Shown: positions 42,509 to 50,082 of the stretch, piece after piece | Position numbering within the stretch: position 1 is the stretch's first letter | Layout of the letters: the number at the start of each line of letters is the position of its first letter | Assembly: GCA_026710655.1 (NCBI GenBank) | Contig: JAPOQN010000001.1 | Coordinates: 124,001-188,000, forward strand | Direction of reading: 5' to 3' | Length of the DNA stretch: 64,000 nt | Source: Chloroflexota bacterium | GTDB lineage: Bacteria; Chloroflexota; Dehalococcoidia; Tepidiformales; Tepidiformaceae | Position numbers and translations under genes: made by a program | Notes under the pieces: model-generated | The model's database searches: none | What the model was told of the DNA's origin: nothing | Seen by the model: only the letters and a program-made list of their open reading frames with translations

Positions 42509-43362
42509 TCCTCGACGAAGCGCCGCCGCCCGTCCACCTCGGTCAGGCGCCCGACCCCCGGGAACGCGTTGTGCACGCAGATAAGCAGCGCTTGCTCACG
42601 CAGCGCCTGATCCACCAGCTTCTTCTTCGTCTCCAGCGAGACCAGCGGCAGGATGTCGAAGGCCGCGATCCAGGCCGGCCGCTCGGCCTGCACCGCGTGG
42701 TGCACGAGGTCGCCCGTGTAGATGGCCGTCTCCCCGCCCGAGCTGAGCACGACCGAGGCGTGGTCGGCCGTGTGGCCGGGCGTCGGCAGGAAGGTCATGC
42801 CGGGCAGGATCTCGCGCTCGCCGTCGATCAGCTCGAGCTGCCCCGTTCGCTCCAACGGCTCGAAATTCGGCGCGAGATACGTGGCCCGCGTGCGATCGTT
42901 GGGATGCATCGCGGCCTCGTATTCACCCGCCTGGATGAAGTACCGCGCCCTCGGGAAGGTCGGCGTGACCTCCCCCTCCCGCTCGACCGTGTTCCAGCCG
43001 CAGTGGTCCGTGTGCAGGTGCGTGTTGACCACGTGGGTCACGTCCTCGGGCGCCACCCCGATCGCGGCCAGCTCGTCGAGCAACATGCCGTATTCGCCCG
43101 GCCAGATGCGTTCACGCTCGCGCTCCGTGTACTTGGTCCCCATCCCCGTCTCGACCAGCACAACGTCGTCGCCACGGCGCACGAGCATGCAGTTGAGCGC
43201 GAGCGGAATGCGGTGCTGCTCATCGATGTTCTCGCTGCCGACGACCGGCTCCCAGAGGATCCGCGGCACCAGCCCGAATATCGCCCCGCCGTCGAGCCGG
43301 ATGTGCCCGTCGGAGACCACCGCGATGTCGAAATCGCCCGTTCGGTACGTTGCCGCTGCCAT
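42505..43362 (-). CDS. MBL-fold metallo-hydrolase
   Basis: 285 residues of metallo-beta-lactamase fold. Zinc motif THLHTDHCGWN (HxHxDH) at about 116-126, further ligands in TPGHTADHASVVL and the terminal CVHNAFPGVG. The N-terminus DFDIAVVSDGHIRLDGG and the length fit the lactonase-like (AHL lactonase-type) branch. TACTGT lies 6 bases before ATG 43362. First gene of a three-gene operon with the GcvT-like and Nudix-like genes. Confidence 0.9.
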   Translation of the reverse strand: MAAATYRTGDFDIAVVSDGHIRLDGGAIFGLVPRILWEPVVGSENIDEQHRIPLALNCMLVRRGDDVVLVETGMGTKYTERERERIWPGEYGMLLDELAAIGVAPEDVTHVVNTHLHTDHCGWNTVEREGEVTPTFPRARYFIQAGEYEAAMHPNDRTRATYLAPNFEPLERTGQLELIDGEREILPGMTFLPTPGHTADHASVVLSSGGETAIYTGDLVHHAVQAERPAWIAAFDILPLVSLETKKKLVDQALREQALLICVHNAFPGVGRLTEVDGRRRFVEE

Positions 43363-43368
43363 GTCGCA

Positions 43369-43374
43369 ACAGTA
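43369..43374 (-). promoter_or_regulatory. -10 element, leaderless promoter of the MBL operon
   Basis: TACTGT on the minus strand, 6 bases before ATG 43362. Confidence 0.45.
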
Positions 43375-43407
43375 CGGACCGTCGCCCGTGCGCGCCAGAC
43401 GCGCCCG

Positions 43408-44496
43408 CTACTCCTCCCCCGAGGCCTCCACGGCCGTCTCGAAGGCCGCAATCGCGACCTCGATCTGGTCGTCCTCGGGCACGCGCGTGGTCAGCGCCTG
43501 CAGGGCGATGTTGGGGGCGAACAGCGCCCGCATCAGCGGGTTGGACTCGAAGCGCGCGCCCAAACGCAGGATCTCGTAGCTGATCCCCGCGATCGGCGGG
43601 AGCAGCACCACCCGCGAGGCGATGCGCACGAAGATGCCCTCGTCCACCAGCAGGTCGAAGGCGAGAAAAGCCGCCAGCGCGATGATGATCACGACCACCA
43701 GGAAGCTCGTTCCGCAGCGCGTGTGCTCCTTCGGGAAACCGCGGATGTCCGGGACGGTCAACGGGCGCGCGCCCTCGTAGGCATGGATCGTCATGTGCTC
43801 GGCGCCGTGGTACTGGAACACGCGGCGGATGTCGGGCATGAGCCCGATGAGCGCGATGTAGGCCACGAACAGCACGAGGCGCAGCGCCGCCTCGATCCCG
43901 ACCACCCCTGCCCGCGCGATGCCCTGCGACTCGAGGAAGTTCGCCAGCAGCACTGGCCCGATGAAGAAGATGGCTACCGCCAAGACGATGCCGATCGCCA
44001 TCGAGCCCCACATGGCCGCATCGGTGAGCTCGGGTGACTCTTCCTCGGCTGCTTCCTGGAACTCTCGCCGTGCCTCCGCCTTCGCTTCTGCGGTCACTTC
44101 GTCCACGACTTCGCGCTGGGTTTCCGTGAGCGGTCCCATGGTGGCCAGCTTCTCATCCACCCGTTGCTCGATGAGCGCCGCTTCTCGCGCGGAATACTCC
44201 TCGACGATCTCGGCCTTGGCCTCTTCCGCCGCCGCCTCGTAGGCGATGCGCGACGAGTAGTTGATGGCGCGCATGCCCAGCGAGAGCGTCTCCCACAGCA
44301 CGATCGCCCCCCGCACGAGCGGGATACGCCGAAGGGGTCCCGTCGTGAATCCGGTGAGCTCCTCGGAGTGCCGCACAATCGCGCCGCCCGGTCCGCGCAC
44401 GGCCACCGCCATGTGCCGTGGGGCACGGATCATCACGCCCTCGATCACGGCCTGGCCGCCGTAGTACACGTCCGGTCGCGAGGGGGAGGCGCTCAT
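43408..44496 (-). CDS. DUF1385 membrane protein
   Basis: 362 residues. YYGGQAVIEGVMIRAPRHMAVAVRG at the N-terminus is diagnostic of DUF1385 (YqhQ-like). A Glu/Ala-rich coiled-coil segment (about 88-155) is followed by about four membrane helices, including WGSMAIGIVLAVAIFFIGPVL and VVVIIIALAAFLAFDLL; YHGAEHMTIHAYEG is the conserved core. The biochemical role is unknown. Often next to rpmE in related genomes, as here (79 bases downstream of it). Confidence 0.9.
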   Translation of the reverse strand: MSASPSRPDVYYGGQAVIEGVMIRAPRHMAVAVRGPGGAIVRHSEELTGFTTGPLRRIPLVRGAIVLWETLSLGMRAINYSSRIAYEAAAEEAKAEIVEEYSAREAALIEQRVDEKLATMGPLTETQREVVDEVTAEAKAEARREFQEAAEEESPELTDAAMWGSMAIGIVLAVAIFFIGPVLLANFLESQGIARAGVVGIEAALRLVLFVAYIALIGLMPDIRRVFQYHGAEHMTIHAYEGARPLTVPDIRGFPKEHTRCGTSFLVVVIIIALAAFLAFDLLVDEGIFVRIASRVVLLPPIAGISYEILRLGARFESNPLMRALFAPNIALQALTTRVPEDDQIEVAIAAFETAVEASGEE

Positions 44497-44574
44497 GCGG
44501 TCAGCTTCTGCTTCCGGTCTGGACGGTGGCCGAACACGGCTGCGGCGCCGTTGGCCCGGGAAGTGGCTGCCGTT

Positions 44575-44784
44575 CTACGAGGGGTCGCCGAGCGAATAGC
44601 GGCGCTGGAAGCGCTCAACCCGGCCCGCCGTGTCGACGATGCGCTGCTCGCCCGTGAAGAACGGGTGGCACTCGCTGCACACGTCGATGTGCATCTGGTC
44701 CTTGGTGGCCCGCGTCTCGATCCGGTTCCCGCAGGAGCAGGTAATAATCGCGTCCACGTATTCGGGGTGGATCTCCGCTTTCAC
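44575..44784 (-). CDS. rpmE: 50S ribosomal protein L31
   Basis: 69 residues: MKAEIHPEY, then CSCGN and CSECHPFFTG give the four-cysteine (zinc-binding, C+) form of L31, so no zinc-independent paralogue is implied here. GTG 44784 is preceded by AGGAG with a 7-base gap. Third ribosomal gene of the rplU-rpmA-rpmE run. The 78 bases after it hold GC-rich sequence with no clear terminator. Confidence 0.96.
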   Translation of the reverse strand: MKAEIHPEYVDAIITCSCGNRIETRATKDQMHIDVCSECHPFFTGEQRIVDTAGRVERFQRRYSLGDPS

Positions 44785-44788
44785 CTGT

Positions 44789-45058
44789 CTACTCCTGGCC
44801 CGCGAGTTCGAGCACGCTCACGCGCTTGCGGCGGCCCTTCGCGTGGGGGCTGAACTTCACCGTGCCCTCCACCTTCGCGAAGATCGTGTGGTCGCGTCCC
44901 AGCCCCACGTTCTCGCCGGGATGGAAGCGCGTGCCGCGCTGTCGCAGGATGATCGTTCCCGGGGTCACGTACTGGCCGTCGAAGCGCTTCACCCCCAGCC
45001 GCTGGCTGTTGCTGTCACGGCCGTTCTTGGTGCTGCCCAGGCCCTTCTTGTGCGCCAT
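44789..45058 (-). CDS. rpmA: 50S ribosomal protein L27
   Basis: 89 residues beginning [20 protein letters not shown], the conserved L27 N-terminus that reaches the peptidyl-transferase centre; there is no cleavable N-terminal extension of the Firmicutes type. ATG 45058 lies three bases after the rplU stop, with AAGGGG as ribosome site. Part of the L21-L27-L31 operon. Confidence 0.97.
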   Translation of the reverse strand: MAHKKGLGSTKNGRDSNSQRLGVKRFDGQYVTPGTIILRQRGTRFHPGENVGLGRDHTIFAKVEGTVKFSPHAKGRRKRVSVLELAGQE

Positions 45059-45061
45059 GGC

Positions 45062-45385
45062 CTACCCCTTCGTGATCGACTCGACGACGAGCCGCGTGAC
45101 CGGCTGCCGGTGGCCGAGCGTGCGCCGGTAGCGCACCTTGTTCTTGTACTTCATGAAGCGCAGCTTCGGGCCCTTGCCGTGCTGCGCGATGCGCGCCCGC
45201 AGGGAGGCTCCGGGCACCGTCGGCTCGCCGATCTCGACGTCCATGCCGTCGATCAGCATCAGCACGTCGAAGTCCAGGGTGTCGCCGGGCTCGCCATCAA
45301 GGCTGCCCACGTCGAACTCCTGCCCTTCCGTAAGCATGAATTGATGTCCGCCGGCTCGCACGATCGCCTGCACTGGGTGCTCCAC
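45062..45385 (-). CDS. rplU: 50S ribosomal protein L21
   Basis: 107 residues: VQAIVRAGGHQFMLTEGQEFDV at the start and KMRFMKYKNKVRYRRTLGHRQ-like ending (here LRFMKYKNKVRYRR) identify L21. GTG 45385 has GGGAG four bases upstream; TAGACT at 45413-45418 is the probable -10. First gene of the L21-L27-L31 operon, separate from the upstream micro-protein. Confidence 0.96.
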   Translation of the reverse strand: MEHPVQAIVRAGGHQFMLTEGQEFDVGSLDGEPGDTLDFDVLMLIDGMDVEIGEPTVPGASLRARIAQHGKGPKLRFMKYKNKVRYRRTLGHRQPVTRLVVESITKG

Positions 45386-45412
45386 TTGCTCCCGTTCTGA
45401 CGGGGAATAATC

Positions 45413-45418
45413 AGTCTA
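45413..45418 (-). promoter_or_regulatory. -10 element of the rplU-rpmA-rpmE operon
   Basis: TAGACT on the minus strand, with a predicted leader of about 20 bases carrying GGGAG. Confidence 0.5.
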
Positions 45419-45459
45419 GGAAGCCCCGCCGCTTCGGGCAATGCCGCCAGACGCGGGAT

Positions 45460-45564
45460 CTACCCCTCGGACGCGATGATGCAGTCCACGCACAACTCGC
45501 TGTTGGCGCCTTTGTCGATCTTCGCGCCGCAGGCCTTGCACCGTGCTTCCTTCTCGTCGCTCAT
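45460..45564 (-). CDS. 34-residue zinc-knuckle micro-protein
   Basis: Minus-strand gene of 35 codons: ATG 45564, TAG 45460. The product begins MSDEKEARCKACGAKIDKG and has CVDC near the end, so two CxxC pairs 13 residues apart form a zinc-ribbon-like site. AGGG precedes the ATG; ftsH ends 21 bases upstream, so it probably rides on the ftsH transcript. Function unknown; an FtsH- or ribosome-linked zinc protein is a guess. It is distinct in sequence from the micro-protein near katG. Confidence 0.65.
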   Translation of the reverse strand: MSDEKEARCKACGAKIDKGANSELCVDCIIASEG

Positions 45565-45585
45565 GTTTCGCCCTGCCGGGAACGG

Positions 45586-47592
45586 CTACTTGCCGCCGCC
45601 GCCGTCGGTAGTGGCCTGCGCCCCACCCTCCCAGGCCAACCCGGGCTTGGGCGCCGGCTGGAACGGGGGCGTGTCCATGGCCTCCTGGCCTTCTTCGGGC
45701 TCCACAGGCGGCTCTTCCTTCTTCAGGTCCGCCGGCGGCCACGGGTCGCTCGGATCGCTCTGGAGCAGGCGCGTCAGCTCCTCGCCCTCAAGCGTCTCGA
45801 CATCCAGCAGCACTGCTGCCAGCTTGTCCAGCACGTCGCGCTTCTCCCGCAGAATTCCGCGTGCCCGCCCCTGCGCTTCCTCAATGAGGCGTCGTACCTC
45901 GTCGTCGATCTCCTCGGCGATCTTCTCCGAGTAGTTCCGCGTCTCCGAGATCTCGCGGCCCAGGAACACCAGGTCGTCGCTGCGACCGAACGTGCGCGGC
46001 CCCAGGCGCTCGCTCATGCCCCAGCGCGTCACCATCGAGCGCGCGATGCGCGTCACCTGCTCCAGGTCGTTCGACGGGCCCGTCGAGGCCTCGCCGAAGA
46101 TCAGCTCCTCGGCCGCGTGTCCGCCGAGGGCCGTGCAGAGCTGGTCCTTGAACATGTCGACCGTGCGGTAGTGCGTCTCCTCGTCGGGCAGGAAGCGCGT
46201 GTAGCCGCCCGCCATGCCCCGCGAAACGATCGTGACCTTGTGGGGCGGGTCGTGCTTGTCCAGGAAGTGCGCGATCACCGTGTGGCCGCCCTCGTGGTAG
46301 GCCGTCAGGCGTTTCTCGTGCTGGCTCATCACGCGGCTCTTCCGCTCCGGACCCGCGATCACCCGGTCCACCGCCTCCTCGAACTCCCCCATCGCGATCG
46401 TCTTGCGGTTGCGCCGCGCCGCCAGGATGGCCGCCTCGTTCACGAGGTTCGCCAGGTCGGCGCCGCTGAAGCCTGGCGTCGACTTGGCCAGCGTGGCTGG
46501 CTCCACGTCGTCGTCTACGGGCTTGCCCTTAAGGTGCACGCCCAGGATCGCCTCGCGGCCCTTCACGTCGGGCGAGTCCAGCACGACCTTGCGGTCGAAA
46601 CGCCCCGGCCGCATGAGCGCCGGGTCGAGGATGTCGGGCCGGTTCGTGGCCGCGATCACGATCACGTTCGTGCCCGTATCGAATCCGTCCATCTCCACGA
46701 GGATCTGGTTCAGGGTCTGCTCGCGCTCGTCGTGGCTGCCCCCCAGCCCCGCTCCCCGCTGCCGCCCGACTGCGTCGATCTCGTCCACGAACACGATGCA
46801 GGGCGAGTTCTTCTTCGCCTGCTCGAACAGGTCGCGCACGCGGCTCGCGCCCACGCCCACGAACATCTCCACGAACTCCGAGCCCGAAATGCTGAAGAAG
46901 GGCACGCCCGCTTCGCCCGCCACCGCGCGCGAGAGCAGCGTCTTGCCCGTGCCCGGCGGCCCCACCAGCAGGACGCCCTTGGGGATTCGCGCGCCGAGCG
47001 CCGCGAACTTCTCCGGGTACTTCAGGAACTCGACGACCTCGACGAGCTCCTCCTTGGCTTCATCCGCCCCCGCCACGTCCATGAACGTGACCGTGACCTT
47101 GGCGCCGGTGAACAGCCGCGCGCGGCTCTTGCCGAAGCTCATCGCCTGCGAATTCGAACCCTGCGCCTGCCGCATGATCAGCAACAGGAACGCGCCGAAG
47201 AGCAGGAAGGGGAACAGGTTCAGCAGCAGGCCCAGCCATCCGAAGCCGCCGCTGTCCTTGAATTCCAGGTTGACGGCATTCCCCTGTCCCTGCGATCCCC
47301 CGCTCAGACTCACGCCGCGGTCGCTCAGGAACGTTGCGATGTCGGTGTTCTCCGCCACCCTCGACTTGCGCTCAAGGCGCCCGTCGTTGATCTGCTGGTA
47401 GTAGATCGCGTTGATGTCCCGCCCGTCTACCTCAAGCGTGTCGATCTGCCCGGCCTCAATGTCCTGCACGATCTGGCCGAAGGGAATCTCTTCCGTCGAG
47501 TCACCGCCCGAGAAGAATGCGAATCCGATAGCGATCGCGGCAACGACCACGAGAATCCAGATGAAGCCGTTGCGCATCCAGCGGGAGTACAA
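45586..47592 (-). CDS. ftsH: ATP-dependent zinc metalloprotease FtsH
   Basis: 668 residues. N-terminal membrane helix (about 9-27), extracytoplasmic domain, second helix (about 117-140), AAA domain with Walker A GPPGTGKT (211-218), Walker [10 protein letters not shown] (265-273) and arginine-finger region, then peptidase M41 with HEGGH at 433-437. The last 40 residues are Pro/Gly-rich. It degrades unneeded or misfolded membrane and cytosolic proteins. The predicted start is TTG 47592 with AGGAG 7 bases upstream; an internal ATG at 47577 is the alternative. The ribosome site could be masked by a leader hairpin (see findings). Confidence 0.97.
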   Translation of the reverse strand: MYSRWMRNGFIWILVVVAAIAIGFAFFSGGDSTEEIPFGQIVQDIEAGQIDTLEVDGRDINAIYYQQINDGRLERKSRVAENTDIATFLSDRGVSLSGGSQGQGNAVNLEFKDSGGFGWLGLLLNLFPFLLFGAFLLLIMRQAQGSNSQAMSFGKSRARLFTGAKVTVTFMDVAGADEAKEELVEVVEFLKYPEKFAALGARIPKGVLLVGPPGTGKTLLSRAVAGEAGVPFFSISGSEFVEMFVGVGASRVRDLFEQAKKNSPCIVFVDEIDAVGRQRGAGLGGSHDEREQTLNQILVEMDGFDTGTNVIVIAATNRPDILDPALMRPGRFDRKVVLDSPDVKGREAILGVHLKGKPVDDDVEPATLAKSTPGFSGADLANLVNEAAILAARRNRKTIAMGEFEEAVDRVIAGPERKSRVMSQHEKRLTAYHEGGHTVIAHFLDKHDPPHKVTIVSRGMAGGYTRFLPDEETHYRTVDMFKDQLCTALGGHAAEELIFGEASTGPSNDLEQVTRIARSMVTRWGMSERLGPRTFGRSDDLVFLGREISETRNYSEKIAEEIDDEVRRLIEEAQGRARGILREKRDVLDKLAAVLLDVETLEGEELTRLLQSDPSDPWPPADLKKEEPPVEPEEGQEAMDTPPFQPAPKPGLAWEGGAQATTDGGGGK

Positions 47593-47599
47593 AAGGGAA

Positions 47600-47621
47600 C
47601 TCCTGGCGGCAAGGAGGCCGC
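47600..47621 (-). promoter_or_regulatory. Alternative leader hairpins over the ftsH ribosome-binding site
   Basis: Reading the minus strand, CTCCT (47616-47612) can pair with the AGGAG ribosome site (47604-47600), or GCGGC (47621-47617) can pair with GCCGC (47610-47606). The two pairings exclude each other. Confidence 0.3.
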
Positions 47622-47651
47622 TCAGAGAAGGTTGTTTCGCTTGCGGATTCG

Positions 47652-47657
47652 AGTATA
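47652..47657 (-). promoter_or_regulatory. -10 element of ftsH
   Basis: TATACT on the minus strand, giving an ftsH leader of about 55 bases. Confidence 0.5.
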
Positions 47658-47746
47658 GCAGAGCCTTTCCTTTGGCCCGTAAGGCATCTGAAAGCCCCTG
47701 CGGGCGCCGAAAGGCGGCCGTACGCGTCCCTTTGGGCCACTTCCGC

Positions 47747-47752
47747 TAGACT
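47747..47752 (+). promoter_or_regulatory. -10 element, leaderless promoter of npdG
   Basis: TAGACT with an 8-base gap to ATG 47761. Confidence 0.5.
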
Positions 47753-47760
47753 CCCCAGCC

Positions 47761-48411
47761 ATGAAACTTGCATTCGTCGGCGGGACCGGCCCCGAGGGCC
47801 TCGGACTCGCCATCCGCTTCGCCGCATCCGGCCACCACGTCGTCATCGGCTCCCGCTCCACCGAACGGAGCGAGGAAGGAGCCGCCAAGGTCGCCGAGGC
47901 CGTCCCCGGCGCCACCGTCGGCGGGGGCGAGAACGCCGCTGCCGTCGAGGGCGCCGACGTCGTCTTCCTGACGTTCCCCTACAGCGGCCAGGCCCCCACC
48001 CTCGAGGCCATCGGCGGGGCCCTCGACGGCGCCATCGTCTGCGATGTCGTCGCCCCCCTCGAATTCGTCCGCGGCAAGGGCGCTGTCGCCCTCGATGTCG
48101 ACGGCAACAGCGCCGCCGAGGAGGCCGCCGCCGCCCTTCCCGACGCGCGTGTCGTCTCCGCCTTCCAGAACATGAGTGCCGAGAAGCTCATGGAGCTCGA
48201 CAAACCCGTCGAGGCCGATGTCCTCGTCTGCGGCGACGACCAGGAGGCGAAGGCGGTCCTCATCGGCCTCGCCAACGAGATCGACGGCGTCCGCGGTGTC
48301 GATGGCGGCGCCCTTGGCAACAGCCGCTACGTCGAGATGCTCACGTCGCTTCTCATCAACCTCAACCGCGTGCACAAGACGCAGACCAGCATCCGCATCG
48401 CGGGCGCATAG
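47761..48411 (+). CDS. npdG: NADPH-dependent F420 reductase (F420:NADP oxidoreductase)
   Basis: 216 residues. KLAFVGGTGPEGLGLAIRFAASGHHVVIGSR is the NADP-binding start of NpdG/Fno, followed by GGENAAAVEGADVVFLTFPY and the C-terminal RYVEMLTSLLINLNRVHK. It moves hydride between F420 and NADP in the cytosol. With the F420 ligase gene 17 bases downstream, it shows the organism makes and uses coenzyme F420. ATG 47761 is 8 bases from TAGACT, the leaderless layout. Confidence 0.93.
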   Translation: MKLAFVGGTGPEGLGLAIRFAASGHHVVIGSRSTERSEEGAAKVAEAVPGATVGGGENAAAVEGADVVFLTFPYSGQAPTLEAIGGALDGAIVCDVVAPLEFVRGKGAVALDVDGNSAAEEAAAALPDARVVSAFQNMSAEKLMELDKPVEADVLVCGDDQEAKAVLIGLANEIDGVRGVDGGALGNSRYVEMLTSLLINLNRVHKTQTSIRIAGA

Positions 48412-48428
48412 GAAGCGGGAGCAACACA

Positions 48429-49178
48429 GTGGCCGTCTCCGTCATCGCCGTCGAAGGCCTCCCCGAGATCACCGAGGGCGTCGACCTCGCCGCCATGATC
48501 GTTGAGGCGTCGGTCGAGGGTGGTGAACCGGTCGCCGACGGCGATGTCGTCATCGTCACCTCCAAGATCGTCTCCAAGTCCGAGGGCCGCACCGTCGACC
48601 TCGACACAGTCACCCCCTCGCCCTTCGCCCGGCAGTTCGCCGAGCGCTGGGAGAAGGAGCCGGGCATCGTCGAGCTTGTCCTGCAGGAGTCGAAGCGCGT
48701 TGTCCGCCAGGTCGGCCCCGTGCTCATCACCGAGACCCGTCACGGCTTCGTCTGCGCCAACAGCGGCGTCGACCAGTCCAGCTCCGGCGCGAAGGGCCGC
48801 GCCGTCCTCCTCCCCGTCGACCCCGACGGAAGCGCCCGCGGCCTGCGCGCCCGCTTCCGCGAGCTCGGCCACGAGGTCGCCGTCATCATCTCCGACACGT
48901 TCGGCCGTCCCTGGCGCGAGGCCCAGGTCGATGTCGCCATTGGCATCGCGGGCATCAACCCCGTCATCAGCTACATCGGCGAGCACGACCCGCACGGCCA
49001 CGAGTTCCTCGTCCAGGCCGTCTGCCGCGCCGACGAGCTGGCCAGCGCCGGCGAGCTCGTGAAGGGCAACCTCAGCCGGGTGCCCGTGGCCCTCATCCGC
49101 GGCTACCCCTGGGAACCCGACGACACGGCTTCGATGACCGACATCATCCGCGAGGCCGAGCGCGACCTCTTCCGCTAG
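48429..49178 (+). CDS. cofE: Coenzyme F420-0:L-glutamate ligase
   Basis: 249 residues, length of stand-alone CofE. DLAAMIVEASVEGGEPVADGDVVIVTSKIVSKSEGR and the later IISDTFGRPWREAQVDVAIGIAG are family blocks; the enzyme adds glutamate to F420-0 using GTP. GTG 48429 follows GGAAGCGGGAG. There is no fused nitroreductase (FbiB C-terminal) domain, so the dehydro-F420 reduction step must be elsewhere. Operon with npdG and probably dut (7 bases downstream). Confidence 0.93.
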   Translation: MAVSVIAVEGLPEITEGVDLAAMIVEASVEGGEPVADGDVVIVTSKIVSKSEGRTVDLDTVTPSPFARQFAERWEKEPGIVELVLQESKRVVRQVGPVLITETRHGFVCANSGVDQSSSGAKGRAVLLPVDPDGSARGLRARFRELGHEVAVIISDTFGRPWREAQVDVAIGIAGINPVISYIGEHDPHGHEFLVQAVCRADELASAGELVKGNLSRVPVALIRGYPWEPDDTASMTDIIREAERDLFR

Positions 49179-49185
49179 GACCGCG

Positions 49186-49617
49186 ATGGACGAGATCGAG
49201 GTCAAGGTCTTGCGCGAAGGCGCCCGCCTCCCCGAGAAGGCCAGCGAGCACGCTTCCGGCTACGACCTCCACGCCTGCCTACACGACGGCCCGGTCCGCG
49301 TGGGAACCAGGCCCGTCCGCATCCCCACCGGACTCGCCTTCGCCGTCCCCCCCGGCCTCGACGCGCAGATCCGCCCTCGCAGCGGCCTCGCCAGCAAGGG
49401 AGTCCTCTCCACCCTCGGAACCCTGGACTCCGACTACCGGGGAGAGCTCTTCCTCACCCTGTACACGACCGCCCCCGACATCAGCTACGTCGTCGAGCAC
49501 GGCGACCGCGTCGCCCAGCTCGTCATCACACGCCTCGCCGATGTCGAATTCGCCCTCCGCGAGGAGCTTCCCGAGACCGAGCGTGGCGCTGGCGGTCACG
49601 GCAGCACCGGCCGCTAG
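49186..49617 (+). CDS. dut: dUTP diphosphatase
   Basis: 143 residues, trimeric dUTPase. The five motifs are visible: ASGYDLHA, RPRSGLASKG, GTLDSDYRGEL, GDRVAQLVI and a C-terminal RGAGGHGSTG (the usual Phe of GGFGSTG is His). It hydrolyses dUTP to dUMP, keeping uracil out of DNA. ATG 49186 is 7 bases after cofE with no strong ribosome site, so translation may be coupled. Confidence 0.95.
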   Translation: MDEIEVKVLREGARLPEKASEHASGYDLHACLHDGPVRVGTRPVRIPTGLAFAVPPGLDAQIRPRSGLASKGVLSTLGTLDSDYRGELFLTLYTTAPDISYVVEHGDRVAQLVITRLADVEFALREELPETERGAGGHGSTGR

Positions 49618-49630
49618 CCCCGCCGTTGGC

Positions 49631-49636
49631 CATAAT
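49631..49636 (+). promoter_or_regulatory. -10 element of rplS
   Basis: CATAAT, giving a predicted mRNA start near the GTG at 49643, about 40 bases before the rplS ATG. Confidence 0.4.
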
Positions 49637-49642
49637 CGACAG

Positions 49643-49708
49643 GTGGCCTACCGTATGCGTTCACCCACCGCAGGGACGCACCCATGTCGTACGAACTCGA
49701 TACCCTGA
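49643..49708 (+). other. Possible leaderless leader ORF overlapping the rplS start
   Basis: GTG 49643, six bases after CATAAT, opens a 21-codon frame ([11 protein letters not shown]...) that runs past the rplS ATG in another frame and stops with TGA at 49706. Its start has the leaderless spacing seen elsewhere. It may be chance. Confidence 0.25.
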
Positions 49709-50028
49709 CCGACGCCACCCCCCGCGACGACCTGCCCGACTTCGGTAGCGGCGACACCGTCCGCGTCCACGCCAAGGTCGTCGAGGGCAACAAGGAGCGC
49801 GTCCAGGTCTTCGCCGGCGTCGTCATCCGCAAGCGCCGCAAGGGCATGGCCTCGAACTTCACGGTCCGCAAGATCGCCAGCGGCGTCGGCGTCGAGCGCA
49901 CCTTCCCTCTCTACAGCCCCCGCCTCGACAAGATCGAGGTGGTGCGCCGCGGCAAGGTCCGTCGCAAGAACCTCTCCTACCTCCGTGGCCTCACCGGGCG
50001 CGCCGCCCGCATCAAGGAACGCCGCTAG
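49684..50028 (+). CDS. rplS: 50S ribosomal protein L19
   Basis: 114 residues. [26 protein letters not shown] and [48 protein letters not shown] are the L19 core. ATG 49684 has AGGGA seven bases upstream. The usual trmD, rimM and rpsP neighbours of L19 are not present here, so the gene stands alone after dut. Confidence 0.97.
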   Translation: MSYELDTLTDATPRDDLPDFGSGDTVRVHAKVVEGNKERVQVFAGVVIRKRRKGMASNFTVRKIASGVGVERTFPLYSPRLDKIEVVRRGKVRRKNLSYLRGLTGRAARIKERR

Positions 50029-50070
50029 CCCTCGCTCCTGAGTGGCAGGGCAATCTCCACCCAACTCCGC

Positions 50071-50076
50071 TAGGCT
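50071..50076 (+). promoter_or_regulatory. -10 element, leaderless promoter of the secreted protein gene
   Basis: TAGGCT with a 6-base gap to ATG 50083. Confidence 0.45.
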
Positions 50077-50082
50077 CCCGCC

